A stretch of DNA of 64,000 nucleotides, from the NCBI RefSeq assembly GCF_023167545.1, contig NZ_AP014647.1, forward strand, positions 1,736,001 through 1,800,000. The letters are read 5' to 3'. A program made the translations under genes and the position numbers. Shown here one piece after another: positions 1 through 10,920 of this stretch. Positions within the stretch are counted from its first letter, which is position 1; every line of letters begins with the position of its first letter. A model generated the notes under the pieces. That model was given only the letters and a program-made list of their open reading frames with translations. It did not search any database and was not told the origin of the DNA. Origin of the DNA: Streptococcus constellatus subsp. constellatus (GTDB taxonomy: Bacteria; Bacillota; Bacilli; Lactobacillales; Streptococcaceae).

Positions 1-522
1 AAGTGGAACAGTTCCTTCAGAATATCCTTCTGCACGAGCGATATCTGCACCGTTCAAACGACCAGATACTTGAGTTTTAATCCCTTTAGCACCAGCACGC
101 ATAGTACGTTGGATAGCTTGTTTTTGAGCACGGCGGAAAGCAACACGTTGCTCTAACTGGCGAGCAATACCTTCACCAACAAGATGAGCATCTAAATCTG
201 GTGATTTGATTTCAATGATGTTGATGTGGACTTGTTTTCTAGTCAATTTGTTAAGTTTTGCACGAAGTGCATCAACGTTTGCACCACCTTTACCGATAAC
301 CATACCTGGTTTGGCAGTGTGAAGGGAAACATTTACTTTGTTTACTGCGCGTTCGATTTCAATAGTTGAAACAGCTGCGTCAGCTAATTCTTTTTGAATG
401 AATTTACGGATTGCAAGATCTTCATGAAGGTAATCCGCGTATTCTTTTTCAGCATACCATTTGGCATCCCAGTCACGGATGATACCGACACGCATACCTA
501 TTGGATGTACTTTTTGACCCAC
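1..522 (-). CDS. rpsC: 30S ribosomal protein S3 (partial, cut by window edge)
   Basis: Small-subunit protein at the mRNA entry site. The visible 174 codons begin [12 protein letters not shown] after a GTG start preceded by GGAGG, and carry the KH-type GMVIGKGG loop. The C-terminal part lies beyond position 1. It is the last visible gene of the S10 operon, 12 bases downstream of rplV. The GTG start is chosen because no ATG fits the conserved N terminus and the ribosome binding site is ideally spaced. Confidence 0.97.
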   Translation of the reverse strand, partial: MGQKVHPIGMRVGIIRDWDAKWYAEKEYADYLHEDLAIRKFIQKELADAAVSTIEIERAVNKVNVSLHTAKPGMVIGKGGANVDALRAKLNKLTRKQVHINIIEIKSPDLDAHLVGEGIARQLEQRVAFRRAQKQAIQRTMRAGAKGIKTQVSGRLNGADIARAEGYSEGTVPL

Positions 523-534
523 GATTTTACCTCC

Positions 535-879
535 TTATTTTTCTGCAACAACCACTGTGATGTGGCCAGTGCGTTTGTTGATTGGTGAAGCTGAACCTTT
601 CGCACGTGGACGGAAACGTTTCATGGTTGGTCCTTCGTTTGCGTAAGCTTCAGATACTACCAAGTTTGCTTTTTCCAAACCAAAGTTGTTTTCTGCGTTA
701 GCGATTGCTGAATTGAGCACTTTTTCGATAATGCCAGCAGCTTTGTTTGGAGTGAATTTCAAGATTGCGATTGCGTCAGCGACATCTTTCCCACGGATAT
801 TGTCCAAAACCAGACGAGATTTGCGAGGGGAAACGCGCACTGTACGAGCCATTGCTTTAGCTGAAGTAATTTCTGCCAT
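535..879 (-). CDS. rplV: 50S ribosomal protein L22
   Basis: Large-subunit protein lining the exit tunnel and contacting 23S rRNA. The 114-residue product has the family opening ([20 protein letters not shown]) and the basic beta-hairpin region [17 protein letters not shown] near residues 88-103 that reaches the tunnel. Full length for Firmicutes. It lies between rpsS and rpsC in the standard S10 operon order and should be co-transcribed with them. Confidence 0.98.
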   Translation of the reverse strand: MAEITSAKAMARTVRVSPRKSRLVLDNIRGKDVADAIAILKFTPNKAAGIIEKVLNSAIANAENNFGLEKANLVVSEAYANEGPTMKRFRPRAKGSASPINKRTGHITVVVAEK

Positions 880-893
880 GTCCTTCTCCTCTC

Positions 894-1172
894 TTATCTA
901 CGTGTCTTCTTATCGTCAGCTGCGTGACCCTTGTAAGTACGAGTTGGCGCAAACTCACCAAGCTTGTGACCTACCATGTCTTCCTGAATATATACAGGTA
1001 CATGCTTGCGGCCGTCATAGACTGCGATTGTATATCCGATGAAACTTGGGAAGATCGTTGAACGACGTGACCAAGTTTTGATGACTTTTTTCTTTTCGTC
1101 GTTGGCTTGAGCTTCAACTTTCTTCATCAAATGCTCATCGACGAAAGGTCCTTTTTTAAGACTGCGTCCCAT
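894..1172 (-). CDS. rpsS: 30S ribosomal protein S19
   Basis: Small-subunit head protein that contacts tRNA and S13. The 92 residues show the invariant start [12 protein letters not shown] and the C-terminal [16 protein letters not shown] segment. Full length. It sits 14 bases before rplV and 86 bases after rplB. That gap contains a short GC-rich hairpin. Confidence 0.98.
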
Positions 1173-1212
1173 TTTTATATTTTCTCCTTTAAAATAAGTA
1201 CCACAGCGGCCT

Positions 1213-1229
1213 GCGCTGCTAAGCAGCGC
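1213..1229. repeat. Short GC-rich inverted repeat between rplB and rpsS
   Basis: Perfect 8-base arms GCGCTGCT and AGCAGCGC are separated by one base. It lies inside the S10 operon between rplB and rpsS, without a following T run on the minus strand. It is more likely an mRNA processing or stability hairpin than a terminator. Its role is inference. Confidence 0.5.
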
Positions 1230-1258
1230 TACCGAGCTGGCGGATAGATTGTTTTAGA

Positions 1259-2092
1259 TTATTTCTCGTTGCGACGACGAACGATGAGTTTGTCAGATTT
1301 CGCTTTTTTATTACGAGTTTTAAGTCCAAGAGCAGGTTTGCCCCATGGAGTAGATGGCGCTTTACGACCAACTGGTGCTTTACCTTCACCACCACCGTGC
1401 GGGTGATCGTTAGGGTTCATTACAGAACCGCGAACTGTTGGGCGAATACCTTTCCAACGGCTACGTCCTGCTTTACCAAGATTAACCAAACCGTGTTGTT
1501 CATTTCCGACAACACCAACCGTGGCACGGCAAGTGCCAAGAATCATACGAACTTCACCAGATTGAAGACGAACAAGGACGTATTTCCCTTCTTGTCCCAA
1601 CACTTGAGCAGAAGCTCCGGCAGCACGTACTAATTCACCGCCATGACCTGGTTTCAATTCAATATTATGAATCAATGTACCGACTGGGATATTAGCGAGT
1701 GGAAGAGCGTTTCCGACCTTGATATCTGCTTCTGGTCCAGAAACGATGCGTTGGCCAACTTCAAGACCCTTAGGAGCGATGATATAAGCTTTCACACCAT
1801 CAGTGTAATGTACAAGAGCGATATTCGCTGAACGATTTGGATCGTATTCAATTGTTTTAACGACTGCTTCAACACCATCTTTATTGCGTTTGAAGTCAAT
1901 CAAACGATAGTGGCGTTTGTGTCCGCCGCCTTGGTGACGAACAGTGATACGACCGTTGTTGTTACGACCGGCTTTGTTGTTCAAAGAAACAAGCAAAGTT
2001 TTTTCTGGAGTGCTCGTTGTGATTTCGGCAAAATCCAAAGAAGTCATATTACGGCGACCATTTGTAGTTGGTTTATAAACTCTGATTCCCAC
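1259..2092 (-). CDS. rplB: 50S ribosomal protein L2
   Basis: Large-subunit protein needed for subunit association and near the peptidyl-transferase centre. The 277-residue product has the family start [17 protein letters not shown] and the conserved C-terminal [13 protein letters not shown] loop, which contains the functionally important histidine. Full length and in the usual operon place after rplW. Confidence 0.98.
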   Translation of the reverse strand: MGIRVYKPTTNGRRNMTSLDFAEITTSTPEKTLLVSLNNKAGRNNNGRITVRHQGGGHKRHYRLIDFKRNKDGVEAVVKTIEYDPNRSANIALVHYTDGVKAYIIAPKGLEVGQRIVSGPEADIKVGNALPLANIPVGTLIHNIELKPGHGGELVRAAGASAQVLGQEGKYVLVRLQSGEVRMILGTCRATVGVVGNEQHGLVNLGKAGRSRWKGIRPTVRGSVMNPNDHPHGGGEGKAPVGRKAPSTPWGKPALGLKTRNKKAKSDKLIVRRRNEK

Positions 2093-2109
2093 GATATTTC
2101 CTCCTTAGA

Positions 2110-2406
2110 TTATTCTGCTTCAGCACCAAACAACTCGATTGCTTTAGAATCAGCTGTAAGAGTGATGATAGCTTTTTTAGTTTTATTTGTAAAACCAGTA
2201 TAACGCCCTACACGTTTTGCTTTTGGTTTTACATTGATTGTGTTCACGTTTGCAACCTTTACTCCATCAAAAGCAGCTTCAACTGCTTGTTTGATAAGAA
2301 GCTTATGAGCATGAGTGTCCACCTCAAATACGTATTTACCTTCTTCAAGAAGAGCCATTGAGCTTTCTGTAATGATAGGCTTTTTGATTACGTCATACAA
2401 ATTCAT
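2110..2406 (-). CDS. rplW: 50S ribosomal protein L23
   Basis: Exit-tunnel protein that forms the docking site for trigger factor and SRP. 98 residues, with the family start [14 protein letters not shown] and the basic loop [20 protein letters not shown]. Its start overlaps the rplD stop by one base (position 2406), which suggests translational coupling. Confidence 0.97.
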   Translation of the reverse strand: MNLYDVIKKPIITESSMALLEEGKYVFEVDTHAHKLLIKQAVEAAFDGVKVANVNTINVKPKAKRVGRYTGFTNKTKKAIITLTADSKAIELFGAEAE

Positions 2407-3029
2407 TATGCAAGAACCTCCTCAATTGTAGAGATAGCTTCTTTAGTAACAAGAAGTTTGTCGCTATTTACGATGTCAAGAACACTTGCAGTTGTTGCAG
2501 TTGCAACTTTCACATTTGGAAGGTTACGAGCTGAAAGTGCAGCAAATTCATTTCCTTCTTCAAGAATTACAAGTACTTTTGAATCAATGCTAAGCGCAGC
2601 AAGTACTTTCGCAAACTCAGCAGTTTTTGGAGCTGTAAATGAAAGGCTGTCTACAGCTACGAATTTGTTTTCAGCAACTTTTTCAGAATAAACTGATTTA
2701 AGTGCCAATCTACGAACTTTTTGTGGAAGTTTGTAGGCATATGAACGAGGAGTTGGACCAAATACGGTACCACCACCACGCCATTGTGGAGAGCGAATAG
2801 AACCTTGACGCGCACGTCCAGTTCCTTTTTGACGCCATGGTTTGCGTCCGCCACCTGATACTGCAGAGCGGTTTTTAACAGCGTGAGTTCCTTGACGAAG
2901 ACTTGCACGTTGACTGATGACAACATCAAATACAACTGATTCATTTGGTTCGATACCAAACACTGCATCATTAAGAACTACTTCACCAGCTTCTTTACCA
3001 GTTTGGTCAAATAATTTTACGTTTGCCAT
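2406..3029 (-). CDS. rplD: 50S ribosomal protein L4
   Basis: Large-subunit assembly protein with a tunnel-lining loop. 207 residues. The extended basic loop around residues 45-95 is visible ([19 protein letters not shown]). In Gammaproteobacteria L4 also represses its own operon; whether that applies here cannot be seen. Overlaps rplW by one base and follows rplC by 24 bases. Confidence 0.97.
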   Translation of the reverse strand: MANVKLFDQTGKEAGEVVLNDAVFGIEPNESVVFDVVISQRASLRQGTHAVKNRSAVSGGGRKPWRQKGTGRARQGSIRSPQWRGGGTVFGPTPRSYAYKLPQKVRRLALKSVYSEKVAENKFVAVDSLSFTAPKTAEFAKVLAALSIDSKVLVILEEGNEFAALSARNLPNVKVATATTASVLDIVNSDKLLVTKEAISTIEEVLA

Positions 3030-3053
3030 TGTGACTGATTTCCCCTTTCCTTA

Positions 3054-3680
3054 TTATTTACCAGCTTTAACTGCTGATTTGATCGTGATAAGAGATTTCT
3101 TAGCACCAGGTACGTTACCTTTGATAAGGATAACGTTTTTCTCTGGAACAACTTGTGCGATCTCAAGGTTTTGAATTGTTACACGATTTCCACCCATACG
3201 ACCTGCCAAGTGTTTATTTTTGAAAACACGGTTAGGCGCAACTGGTCCCATTGAACCAGGACGACGGTGATAACGAGAACCGTGAGCCATTGGCCCACGA
3301 GATTGACCGTGGCGTTTGATAACACCTTGGAAACCTTTACCTTTTGAAGTTCCTGTTACATCAACAACATCGCCGGCTGCGAAAGTGTCAACTGTAATTT
3401 CTGCACCAACTTCTAAGCCTTCAATGTTTTTGAATTCACGAATGAAGCGCTTAGGAGCCGTGTTAGCTTTTGCTACATGTCCTTTAGCAGGTTTGTTGCT
3501 CAATACGTCACGAAGATCGTCAAAACCAACTTGAACTGCGTTGTAACCATCTGTTTCAACTGTTTTCACTTGAAGAACAACGTTTGGAGCTGCTTCAACA
3601 ACAGTCACAGGGATTAATTCGCCAGCTTCAGTGAAGATTTGAGTCATTCCCACTTTTTTCCCTAAGATTCCTTTTGTCAT
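3054..3680 (-). CDS. rplC: 50S ribosomal protein L3
   Basis: Early-assembly protein near the peptidyl-transferase centre. 208 residues, start [16 protein letters not shown], with the conserved glutamine-methylation-region segment [20 protein letters not shown]. Separated from rpsJ by an unusually long 203-base gap that holds inverted repeats. Confidence 0.98.
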   Translation of the reverse strand: MTKGILGKKVGMTQIFTEAGELIPVTVVEAAPNVVLQVKTVETDGYNAVQVGFDDLRDVLSNKPAKGHVAKANTAPKRFIREFKNIEGLEVGAEITVDTFAAGDVVDVTGTSKGKGFQGVIKRHGQSRGPMAHGSRYHRRPGSMGPVAPNRVFKNKHLAGRMGGNRVTIQNLEIAQVVPEKNVILIKGNVPGAKKSLITIKSAVKAGK

Positions 3681-3759
3681 GAGAAAATGTTTCCTTTTCT
3701 ATAGTTTTTTCAAAAAGTTTTTAACGAGCGTTTTTCATGCTCAAGATTAAGATACCAAG

Positions 3760-3811
3760 GGCGTCAAGAGCGAAGCAAAAATAGAAAACTGACGCCGTGT
3801 TCGATGAACAC
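3760..3811 (-). other. Structured spacer between rpsJ and rplC
   Basis: The 203-base gap inside the operon has two nested or adjacent inverted repeats: GGCGTCA with TGACGCC (3760-3766 and 3790-3796), and immediately next to it GTGTTC-GAT-GAACAC (3797-3811). No T run follows on the minus strand. A ribosomal-protein-binding leader or a processing site is a possible role, inferred only from structure and place. Confidence 0.4.
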
Positions 3812-3883
3812 TAGGAAGTTTATCTTTTTTGCACGGCTCTTAGCCTGTGTTCAATTTCACTTGAACGATTTCTTAATATTTGA

Positions 3884-4192
3884 TTAAAGTTTAATCTCTA
3901 CGTTCACACCACTTGGAAGATCCAATTTCATCAAAGCGTCAACTGTTTTTTGAGTTGGGTTAATGATGTCGATCAAACGTTTATGCGTACGCATTTCAAA
4001 TTGTTCGCGAGAATCTTTATATTTATGAGTCGCACGAATGATTGTGTAGAGGCTGCGTTCAGTTGGAAGTGGGATTGGACCTGCAACTTCAGCGCCTGTA
4101 CGAGTAGCAGTTTCTACGATTTTTGCAGCCGCTGTGTCAAGTGTACGATGTTCGTAAGCTTTCAAACGGATGCGGATTTTTTTGTTTGCCAT
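3884..4192 (-). CDS. rpsJ: 30S ribosomal protein S10
   Basis: Small-subunit protein, also the NusE partner of NusB in antitermination. 102 residues, start [19 protein letters not shown], with the conserved [16 protein letters not shown] segment. First gene of the S10 operon. It has about 130 bases of 5' leader before the promoter, with potential pairing between ATGCAA and TTGCAT segments. Confidence 0.98.
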   Translation of the reverse strand: MANKKIRIRLKAYEHRTLDTAAAKIVETATRTGAEVAGPIPLPTERSLYTIIRATHKYKDSREQFEMRTHKRLIDIINPTQKTVDALMKLDLPSGVNVEIKL

Positions 4193-4330
4193 CTTTTTCT
4201 CCTTTTTCGTCTATTTAAGATAATAGGCTAGCTCCACAAGAAAACCGACAGGCGATCACGTGGCAATGCAACCGAGCGTGTCGCAACCTCTTGCATCAAA
4301 GCTATAGACTGTTTTTCACAGCACCATAAT

Positions 4331-4359
4331 ATCTTAACACAAAGAACCAAGCATTGCAA
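4331..4359 (-). promoter_or_regulatory. S10 operon promoter
   Basis: On the minus strand TTGCAA (4354-4359), a 17-base spacer and TAAGAT (4331-4336), with a TG two bases before the -10. It is correctly placed ahead of a structured leader of about 130 bases and rpsJ. A strong sigma-A match. Confidence 0.75.
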
Positions 4360-4485
4360 GGGATTTGAGCAAGCTTTTTAGTTTTTTTATTTGAAAGCGT
4401 TCCCCTTTCTTATTGAGCTTTTACTATCTTCTGAAAAAGCAAGAGATTAAATATAGAAATCTTTATTAGTCGTAAGTACCAACAC

Positions 4486-4519
4486 AAAAAAATCAAGTCT
4501 CATTTAAAATGAGGCTTGA
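4486..4519 (-). terminator. Terminator downstream of the oatA-like gene
   Basis: Minus-strand stem TCAAGCCTCATTT / AAATGAGACTTGA followed by seven T. It lies about 190 bases past the acetyltransferase stop. The remaining bases between 4360 and 4707 show no convincing gene. Confidence 0.75.
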
Positions 4520-4707
4520 CATTTACAAATCATTTTTTCTTTAATCTGAATAAGTAGAATTGCTTGGATAAGAAGACAATCTGCCCCTTCCACGCTTAAA
4601 GTCAGTTTGTTTCCTACATGCTTAGTTGAAAGGCTTGCACAGATTTTTAACTACTAGGATAAATCGAATGATCAATACAAACTTGCACTTCCCCATGCAC
4701 TAAGAAT

Positions 4708-6525
4708 TTACTTGTGCTTTACAGGCCCATCCGCTGCTTTTGTGACAGCCTTTTGAATTTCCTGCGCATAGAGTCGACCACCTGCAGCAATTGTGTCGGC
4801 ATCTTCTCCAAAGTGGATATGATCACTACCTACCCAGATTTCTGGGTGCTGCTTGGCAGTAGTGTTCCAATCGGCAATGGTGACGTAAGCATATTTCTTG
4901 GCTAACTCTCTGGCATATTGCGCATGTTTTTCGGCGACAGGATTGTCATATTTGTCTGAATTACCATCGTAAGGAGTTACCAGAATAAGCCGATGTCCCT
5001 TCGGTAAGGTCTTGACCAACTCATTCAGTTCTTCTTCGTAGTTAAAGACAATATTAACACCGGTTGCTACCACGACGGTCTTGAGCAAGCCGCCAGCTGC
5101 GGCATTATTGCTCATAATTTCGCGAGCCTGAGCTGTATTGCGACTGCCTTGAGCATCGACTTGTGCATCCGGCAGGACTTCCTTCAGCGGAGTACTAGCC
5201 CGTAAGGTAACGGAGTCACCAATAATCGTCACACCATCTGCAATATTGTAACTACTAGCTTCTCCTTTTTCTGCAAGACTTTTAGTCCGATTTAGCTTGG
5301 TGTCAGCCTGATGAAGACCATTGACTAGCATATCTGTCTCAAATGCCCCAATCTTCGGAGCAAGTCCGATAGCCAGCAGGCTGATAAGAAGCAAACCTAC
5401 GGAACTCATTGCCAAGACCTTTTTCAACTGCGTAAAATGCAAGTCCCAACCGAGAAAAGCAGGGGATTTCCCAGCAATGATTGGCTCAATAACATAAAAG
5501 GACAGTCCAGCAAAAGCAAGAGAAAGAAGACTTGTTAACATCACCGCAGGCAGATTGCCCATCAGCTGTGAAAAAATCGTGTAGAAAGGCCAATGGAAAA
5601 GATAGACTCCATAACTCGTATCAGCAATCACTGTCAAAACTAGTGGTTCTTTTAGGTCAGGAGTCTTCTCATGCAAGATCCGTGTAGCCAATATCATAGC
5701 CGCCGCTGACAAACTAGCCAAAAGAAAACCAAGCAAATAGGTAAAAAGCGAATCAAACTTGACCCAAAGCATCATCACGCCTAAGAGACCCGCTCCCGCC
5801 GCAAAGACCAGACAAGCCTCTCGCAAAGACCAGGAGCGAATTATTTTCTTTAACAGGCCTGTCATCTGTTTGATACCGGTCAAGGTCGCTAGGATACTGC
5901 CGACAAAGAAAGGATAAATGTGAGTCCAGGTCGAGAAATAAAGCTCCGAAAAACTGAGTCCTAAAAGGCTGCCAATAAACATACTGAGAAAGCTGATAAG
6001 CAAACCAAACGAAGACAGCAAAAAGATACTGCCCCTCAGCTGACCGGCTGTTTTGCAATATTGAGCTAGGAACCAGATGGCCAGTCCCCAAAGTAGATAA
6101 TAATGAACCTCTACAGCCAGACTCCAGTTATGGACAAATAAATGCGGAATAAACTGAGCCTCGTAGCTTCCGCCCGTCATCATTTCGTAAAAGTTAGTCA
6201 CAAATCCCATGACTGCTGCAACCTGCGTTCCAATACCGGCTACAAAATCCCGCCGAATCAAAAAGGTAAAGGGCATGACCACCAATACCATGACGATGAC
6301 AGGGGGAACAATCCGATAAAAACGCCGTCGAAAGAAGGCTAGAAGCTCTATTTTTTTACTCTGAGAAAACTCATCAATCAAGAGCGCTGTAATCAGAAAA
6401 CCTGAAAAGGTAAAAAAGACATCAACACCGAGAAATCCCCCAGGAAATAATTTTTGAAAAAAGTGATACAAGAGAACCAGCAATAAGCCTGTCACTCGAA
6501 CCATTGAAAACCATTTGATACGCAT
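4708..6525 (-). CDS. oatA: OatA-type O-acetyltransferase (acyltransferase-3 plus SGNH)
   Basis: Membrane enzyme expected to O-acetylate peptidoglycan (pneumococcal Adr/OatA type), which lowers lysozyme sensitivity. Residues 1 to about 400 are an acyltransferase-3 module with about ten membrane segments, opening RVTGLLLVLLYHFFQKLFPG. The C-terminal SGNH domain begins near residue 425, with IIGDSVTLR (block I serine near 434) and the D-x-x-H pair in GSDHIHF near 565. 605 residues is usual for the family. It ends the local minus-strand genes before the S10 promoter. Another cell-envelope acceptor cannot be excluded from sequence. Confidence 0.85.
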   Translation of the reverse strand: MRIKWFSMVRVTGLLLVLLYHFFQKLFPGGFLGVDVFFTFSGFLITALLIDEFSQSKKIELLAFFRRRFYRIVPPVIVMVLVVMPFTFLIRRDFVAGIGTQVAAVMGFVTNFYEMMTGGSYEAQFIPHLFVHNWSLAVEVHYYLLWGLAIWFLAQYCKTAGQLRGSIFLLSSFGLLISFLSMFIGSLLGLSFSELYFSTWTHIYPFFVGSILATLTGIKQMTGLLKKIIRSWSLREACLVFAAGAGLLGVMMLWVKFDSLFTYLLGFLLASLSAAAMILATRILHEKTPDLKEPLVLTVIADTSYGVYLFHWPFYTIFSQLMGNLPAVMLTSLLSLAFAGLSFYVIEPIIAGKSPAFLGWDLHFTQLKKVLAMSSVGLLLISLLAIGLAPKIGAFETDMLVNGLHQADTKLNRTKSLAEKGEASSYNIADGVTIIGDSVTLRASTPLKEVLPDAQVDAQGSRNTAQAREIMSNNAAAGGLLKTVVVATGVNIVFNYEEELNELVKTLPKGHRLILVTPYDGNSDKYDNPVAEKHAQYARELAKKYAYVTIADWNTTAKQHPEIWVGSDHIHFGEDADTIAAGGRLYAQEIQKAVTKAADGPVKHK

Positions 6526-6704
6526 ATTTCTCCTAAATCCTTTTCACTACTGCTACAGACCGACCAACTCCCGCAAGCCTACATCACTGCTGAGTCAAGC
6601 AAGCCAAAAATTCTGTTAATTGCTGCATTTAGCAACGTTGCTATAAAATCTATTTTATTCTATTTTACCAAAAAATAAGCCAAAAAAACAAAAGACCTGG
6701 AATT

Positions 6705-7350
6705 TTATTTTCCAAGTCCATTGCTTATTTTATCTATTCCAAAGCCCTCTTCAGTCTGGCTGATGAGAAAATCAGCCTCTTCCTGATACATTTTATAGTA
6801 GTGTTCATATTGCTGGCGGCGGCTGGTGTGCACTTGCCGAATCCAGTGCACATCGCGACCTCGAACGGCTGTATCTCGAGCCAAGCGGCGCTCCAGCTCT
6901 GTCCCCTCATCTGTGTGAAAGCAAATAGATAAATCAAACAGATTCTTTGGTAAAAAAGCTGCTGACATGCCTTCTACTATTAAAATCGGCTTTTGAGCTG
7001 ACAAGCGGAGGCTGGATGCCCAAGCTGTACCTATCGTCAAGATATCCAGACCAGACTGCAAAGCACGAATATCTCGTTCTAGACTACTGAGCTCATGAAC
7101 AGCCGGGAGATAGGCTGTTACTTTTTGATGAGGAAAATCCTTAGAACTGAGCAAATCTCGATACTCTCCAACAATTACGTAAGGATCTGTTGCCAGCAGA
7201 TTGGCTCGTTCCTCACCCAGAATTAGTTGGAGTTTTCGAGCGAAAGTTGACTTGCCTGAAGCACCAATGACCGTAAATACGCAGGGTATGTTTTTGGTCG
7301 TCTGACAGATATGCTGTCAATCTTTCCAGCAATTTTTCTTCATCAGACAT
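6705..7350 (-). pseudogene. Uridine-kinase-like P-loop protein, frameshifted
   Basis: A start ATG at 7350 with ribosome binding site AAAGGAT opens MSDEEKLLERLTAYLSD. The frame is then lost around 7295-7300, near an A5 run. The continuation in another frame reads IPCVFTVIGASGKSTFARKL and runs to the stop at 6705. The Walker A motif is also short by two residues (GASGKST rather than GASGSGKST), consistent with a 6-base deletion. The C-terminal part resembles phosphoribulokinase/uridine-kinase family proteins. It sits 25 bases after tgt, so it was probably the second gene of a tgt operon. Two lesions argue for real decay, not one sequencing error. Confidence 0.75.
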
Positions 7351-7375
7351 AGTTTATCCTTTCAAATAAAATTTC

Positions 7376-8560
<1,185 letters not shown>

Positions 8561-8689
8561 CTATAGTGTGTGAGTTTCACTTGCTCACAACATCCTGTAT
8601 GATTTTATCAAAAAAAAGAGGAAAGATAAAGCAGTAATTTTTTCAAAAGGTTTTCTGCTAGCTATGATTAACTTGACTCCAAAATATGG

Positions 8690-8713
8690 TATAATATGTT
8701 TCAAATTAGGAGG
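8690..8713 (+). promoter_or_regulatory. Extended -10 promoter and RBS for the DUF975 gene
   Basis: TGGTATAAT forms an extended -10 (TATAAT at 8690-8695) with only a weak -35, best TTAACT 16 bases upstream. AGGAGG at 8708-8713 is spaced five bases before the ATG at 8719. Confidence 0.65.
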
Positions 8714-8718
8714 CAAAT

Positions 8719-9564
8719 ATGAATTTAAGTGAATTGCGGGCAGAGGCTCGTCGTATCCAACGTCAAACCAAAGGTATCTATGCACTCTTTTTAGTACCAA
8801 TTCTAACGGCGATTATTTCCGTTGTTTACAATTATTCTTCAGATACCTTTCCCAATAATATCTTACAATATGGCATTCAAAAGACGATTATCCACGGAAT
8901 CAATCGTTCTCTTTTCCCAATCGCGATTAGTTTTATCGTATCTTTCTTTTTGACGGCTGCTTTTTGGACCTTACTGGAAGTCATTCGTGGAAAACGGCAA
9001 GAGGTGCATTTTACAGATTCAGTTCGGACTTTTGATAGTAAAGTAATTGGTCCTGTTTTCATGACACTTTTGCTCAAACGTGTATTACTATTTCTGTGGA
9101 ATATTTTCGTCTGGATTGGAAGCGGCATGATGATTCTGGCTAGTTTTAGTGTCATAAAACTCCTCCCCAATTCTCAAGCTCTCTCACAAAATACTGCACT
9201 TCAAACAACTGTTGGGACATTGTTACTTTATATTCTAATCGGTTTTATTTTGATGGTAATCGGTATTATTATTGCACTTCCTCAATATTACGCTTATTCG
9301 CAAGTAGAATTTATTCTTTGTGACACATTAGAAAACCAGAGCTATGAGAGCGCCTTTAAAATCATCCGTGCAAGTCGCCAAATGATGAAAGGTTATAAAG
9401 GAAAGCGATTTGTTCTTGATTTAACCTTTATCGGTTGGTACTTACTAAGCGCTATTACTTTTGGCATTGCTTCCATTTACGTTTATCCTTACGTTTATAC
9501 AGCTCAATCTCTTTTCTATGAAGCTGTGCTAAAAGAACAAGATCAGACTCCAATTTTTTATTAA
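8719..9564 (+). CDS. DUF975 family integral membrane protein
   Basis: A 281-residue protein with about six membrane segments (near residues 20-40, 68-88, 108-150, 165-195 and 235-260), starting MNLSELRAEARRIQRQTKG, typical of DUF975. The family is membrane-bound and of unknown molecular function. It is the only gene of a plus-strand unit with its own promoter, and is followed by a hairpin at 9595-9625. Confidence 0.8.
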   Translation: MNLSELRAEARRIQRQTKGIYALFLVPILTAIISVVYNYSSDTFPNNILQYGIQKTIIHGINRSLFPIAISFIVSFFLTAAFWTLLEVIRGKRQEVHFTDSVRTFDSKVIGPVFMTLLLKRVLLFLWNIFVWIGSGMMILASFSVIKLLPNSQALSQNTALQTTVGTLLLYILIGFILMVIGIIIALPQYYAYSQVEFILCDTLENQSYESAFKIIRASRQMMKGYKGKRFVLDLTFIGWYLLSAITFGIASIYVYPYVYTAQSLFYEAVLKEQDQTPIFY

Positions 9565-9594
9565 TTTCTTGTGTGAAACAATTGGCAATCCAAC

Positions 9595-9625
9595 AAAAGA
9601 CTTGAATAAACTGTTCAGGTCTTTT
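9595..9625 (+). terminator. Terminator after the DUF975 gene
   Basis: Arms AAAAGACTTGAA and TTCAGGTCTTTT form a 12-base stem with one G-U pair, ending in T4. It lies 30 bases after the stop. Confidence 0.7.
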
Positions 9626-9686
9626 GAGTTGTATCCATTTTTCGTAAAGTGATTCCGCTAAAGTGTTCTATTGCAAACTTTACATG

Positions 9687-9712
9687 AAAAAAGCCACCAA
9701 TGGGTGACTTTT
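9687..9712 (-). terminator. Terminator facing the kinase/CoA-binding pair
   Basis: Minus-strand stem AAAAGTCACC / GGTGGCTTTT followed by TT. It is about 110 bases past the kinase stop. The opposite strand also ends in T4, so it may act in both directions. Confidence 0.5.
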
Positions 9713-9821
9713 ATTAGGGAGATTATTATGAAAAAGTTTAGGATTTCTATCAAATAAAGTTAGGAGGTCTTCATTTGATAAACATAGTATAACCAAGTTA
9801 ACTTAAATCAACCTTAATTTT

Positions 9822-10316
9822 TTATAACAAATTGATATTTTTTGAAATTTTTTGAAAAGCATCTTCCAGCGAAACCTGATCTGTAAATATCGCTTCCTCC
9901 CAACCCAAAAAATCACATTCTTTCCACCAACGTTTCATATCAGCTGGACTAAAGTCTGCTTTCTTGTTCCTCGTTTGGTGACGGCGAACTGTCTCTTCAA
10001 ACGTTAAATCATAATAGTAAGACAGAACTTTTGAATAAAAGAGAGTATGCAATTTTTCTAGCATTTGCCCATAAATATCTGTTTCATAAAAACCTTCAAC
10101 GATAACCAACAAATCTCGCTCATAGCCATAGCGGGCGATCGTTTCTGTCAAAGAGATTGATAGATTGCTCGGCTTGACCTTTTCTTTCAGCATATCACGA
10201 TGAACGATATCTTGTGAGATGAGCAGCGTCTTTCGACCATAGTATTCTTGCAATTTCTTTGCCAAACTCGTTTTTCCTGAACCAGAATTACCTCTGATAA
10301 TCACCAATGTTGCCAT
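9822..10316 (-). CDS. Small P-loop kinase (AAA_33-like)
   Basis: 164 residues. Walker A GNSGSGKTSLAKKL lies at residues 9-22, followed by LISQDIVHRDM, as in small nucleoside or sugar kinases, and a lid-type segment FEETVRRHQTRNK near 106-118. The substrate is not recognisable. Its ATG directly follows the stop of the CoA-binding gene, and its ribosome binding site lies inside that gene, so the two are translationally coupled. Confidence 0.75.
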   Translation of the reverse strand: MATLVIIRGNSGSGKTSLAKKLQEYYGRKTLLISQDIVHRDMLKEKVKPSNLSISLTETIARYGYERDLLVIVEGFYETDIYGQMLEKLHTLFYSKVLSYYYDLTFEETVRRHQTRNKKADFSPADMKRWWKECDFLGWEEAIFTDQVSLEDAFQKISKNINLL

Positions 10317-10754
10317 TTATTCTCCAAAAATTAGACGGGTGTGCTCCTGCTTGATACAGCGATCCATGACAATATCATCCCGACCAGCTGCCCGCAGAAT
10401 CTGCTCCGCTTCTTCATTCTCCAGACCCAACTGCGCCCAGAAAATTGTAGCATCTGCTTCCAGAAAATCACGCGCCACATCTGGCAAAAATTCACTGCGA
10501 CGATAAATATCTACAATGTCAATAGAAAAAGGAATGTCCTTTAGACTGGCATACACAGTCTCGCCTAGAATTTTCCTACCAGCTGCTCGTGGATTAATCG
10601 GAATAATCCGATAGCCTCTCTCTTGCATCTCTTTGGATACACGATGGCTAGTTGCCTCCTCACGATCCGACAAGCCAACAACCGCAATCACCTTGCTATT
10701 TTTTAAATACTGTTTGATAACCCCATCGCTGGGATTTTGGAAATGATAGGTCAT
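10317..10754 (-). CDS. CoA-binding (YccU-type) Rossmann protein
   Basis: A 145-residue product. The fold starts VIAVVGLSDREEATSHRVSKEM with a dinucleotide-type glycine motif, then IIPINPRAAG and a C-terminal DRCIKQEH signature typical of CoA_binding_2. Function unknown in the family. The ATG at 10754 is preferred over an upstream ATG at 10820 because GGAG lies 9 bases before it and homologues begin here. Confidence 0.8.
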   Translation of the reverse strand: MTYHFQNPSDGVIKQYLKNSKVIAVVGLSDREEATSHRVSKEMQERGYRIIPINPRAAGRKILGETVYASLKDIPFSIDIVDIYRRSEFLPDVARDFLEADATIFWAQLGLENEEAEQILRAAGRDDIVMDRCIKQEHTRLIFGE

Positions 10755-10920
10755 AAAATTTTCTCCGTAATCTTTCATGTATCGTGAGCCATACCGTCCC
10801 TTTTTGAACCAGAAACACAAATATTTTATAAAGTTGATGTATTTGCCTTGAAAGTTTCTGATCTGAACTGAACACAGCTAAAAAATCAGAATGATATAGC
10901 TCTTTGGGGGACTTTTGATT

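Noticed and set aside
686..1042. Plus-strand frames across the ribosomal operon
   Set aside because: They are antisense shadows of rplV and rpsS with no ribosome binding sites.
4360..4707. Search for an RNA gene or small protein upstream of the S10 promoter
   Set aside because: Only the terminator at 4486-4519 is convincing. No tRNA-like cloverleaf or supported frame was seen.
9729..9758. Short ATG frame MKKFRISIK after a hairpin, with AGGGAG upstream
   Set aside because: Only nine codons with no partner gene. It looks like a stray frame in the intergenic region, although a leader peptide cannot be fully excluded.
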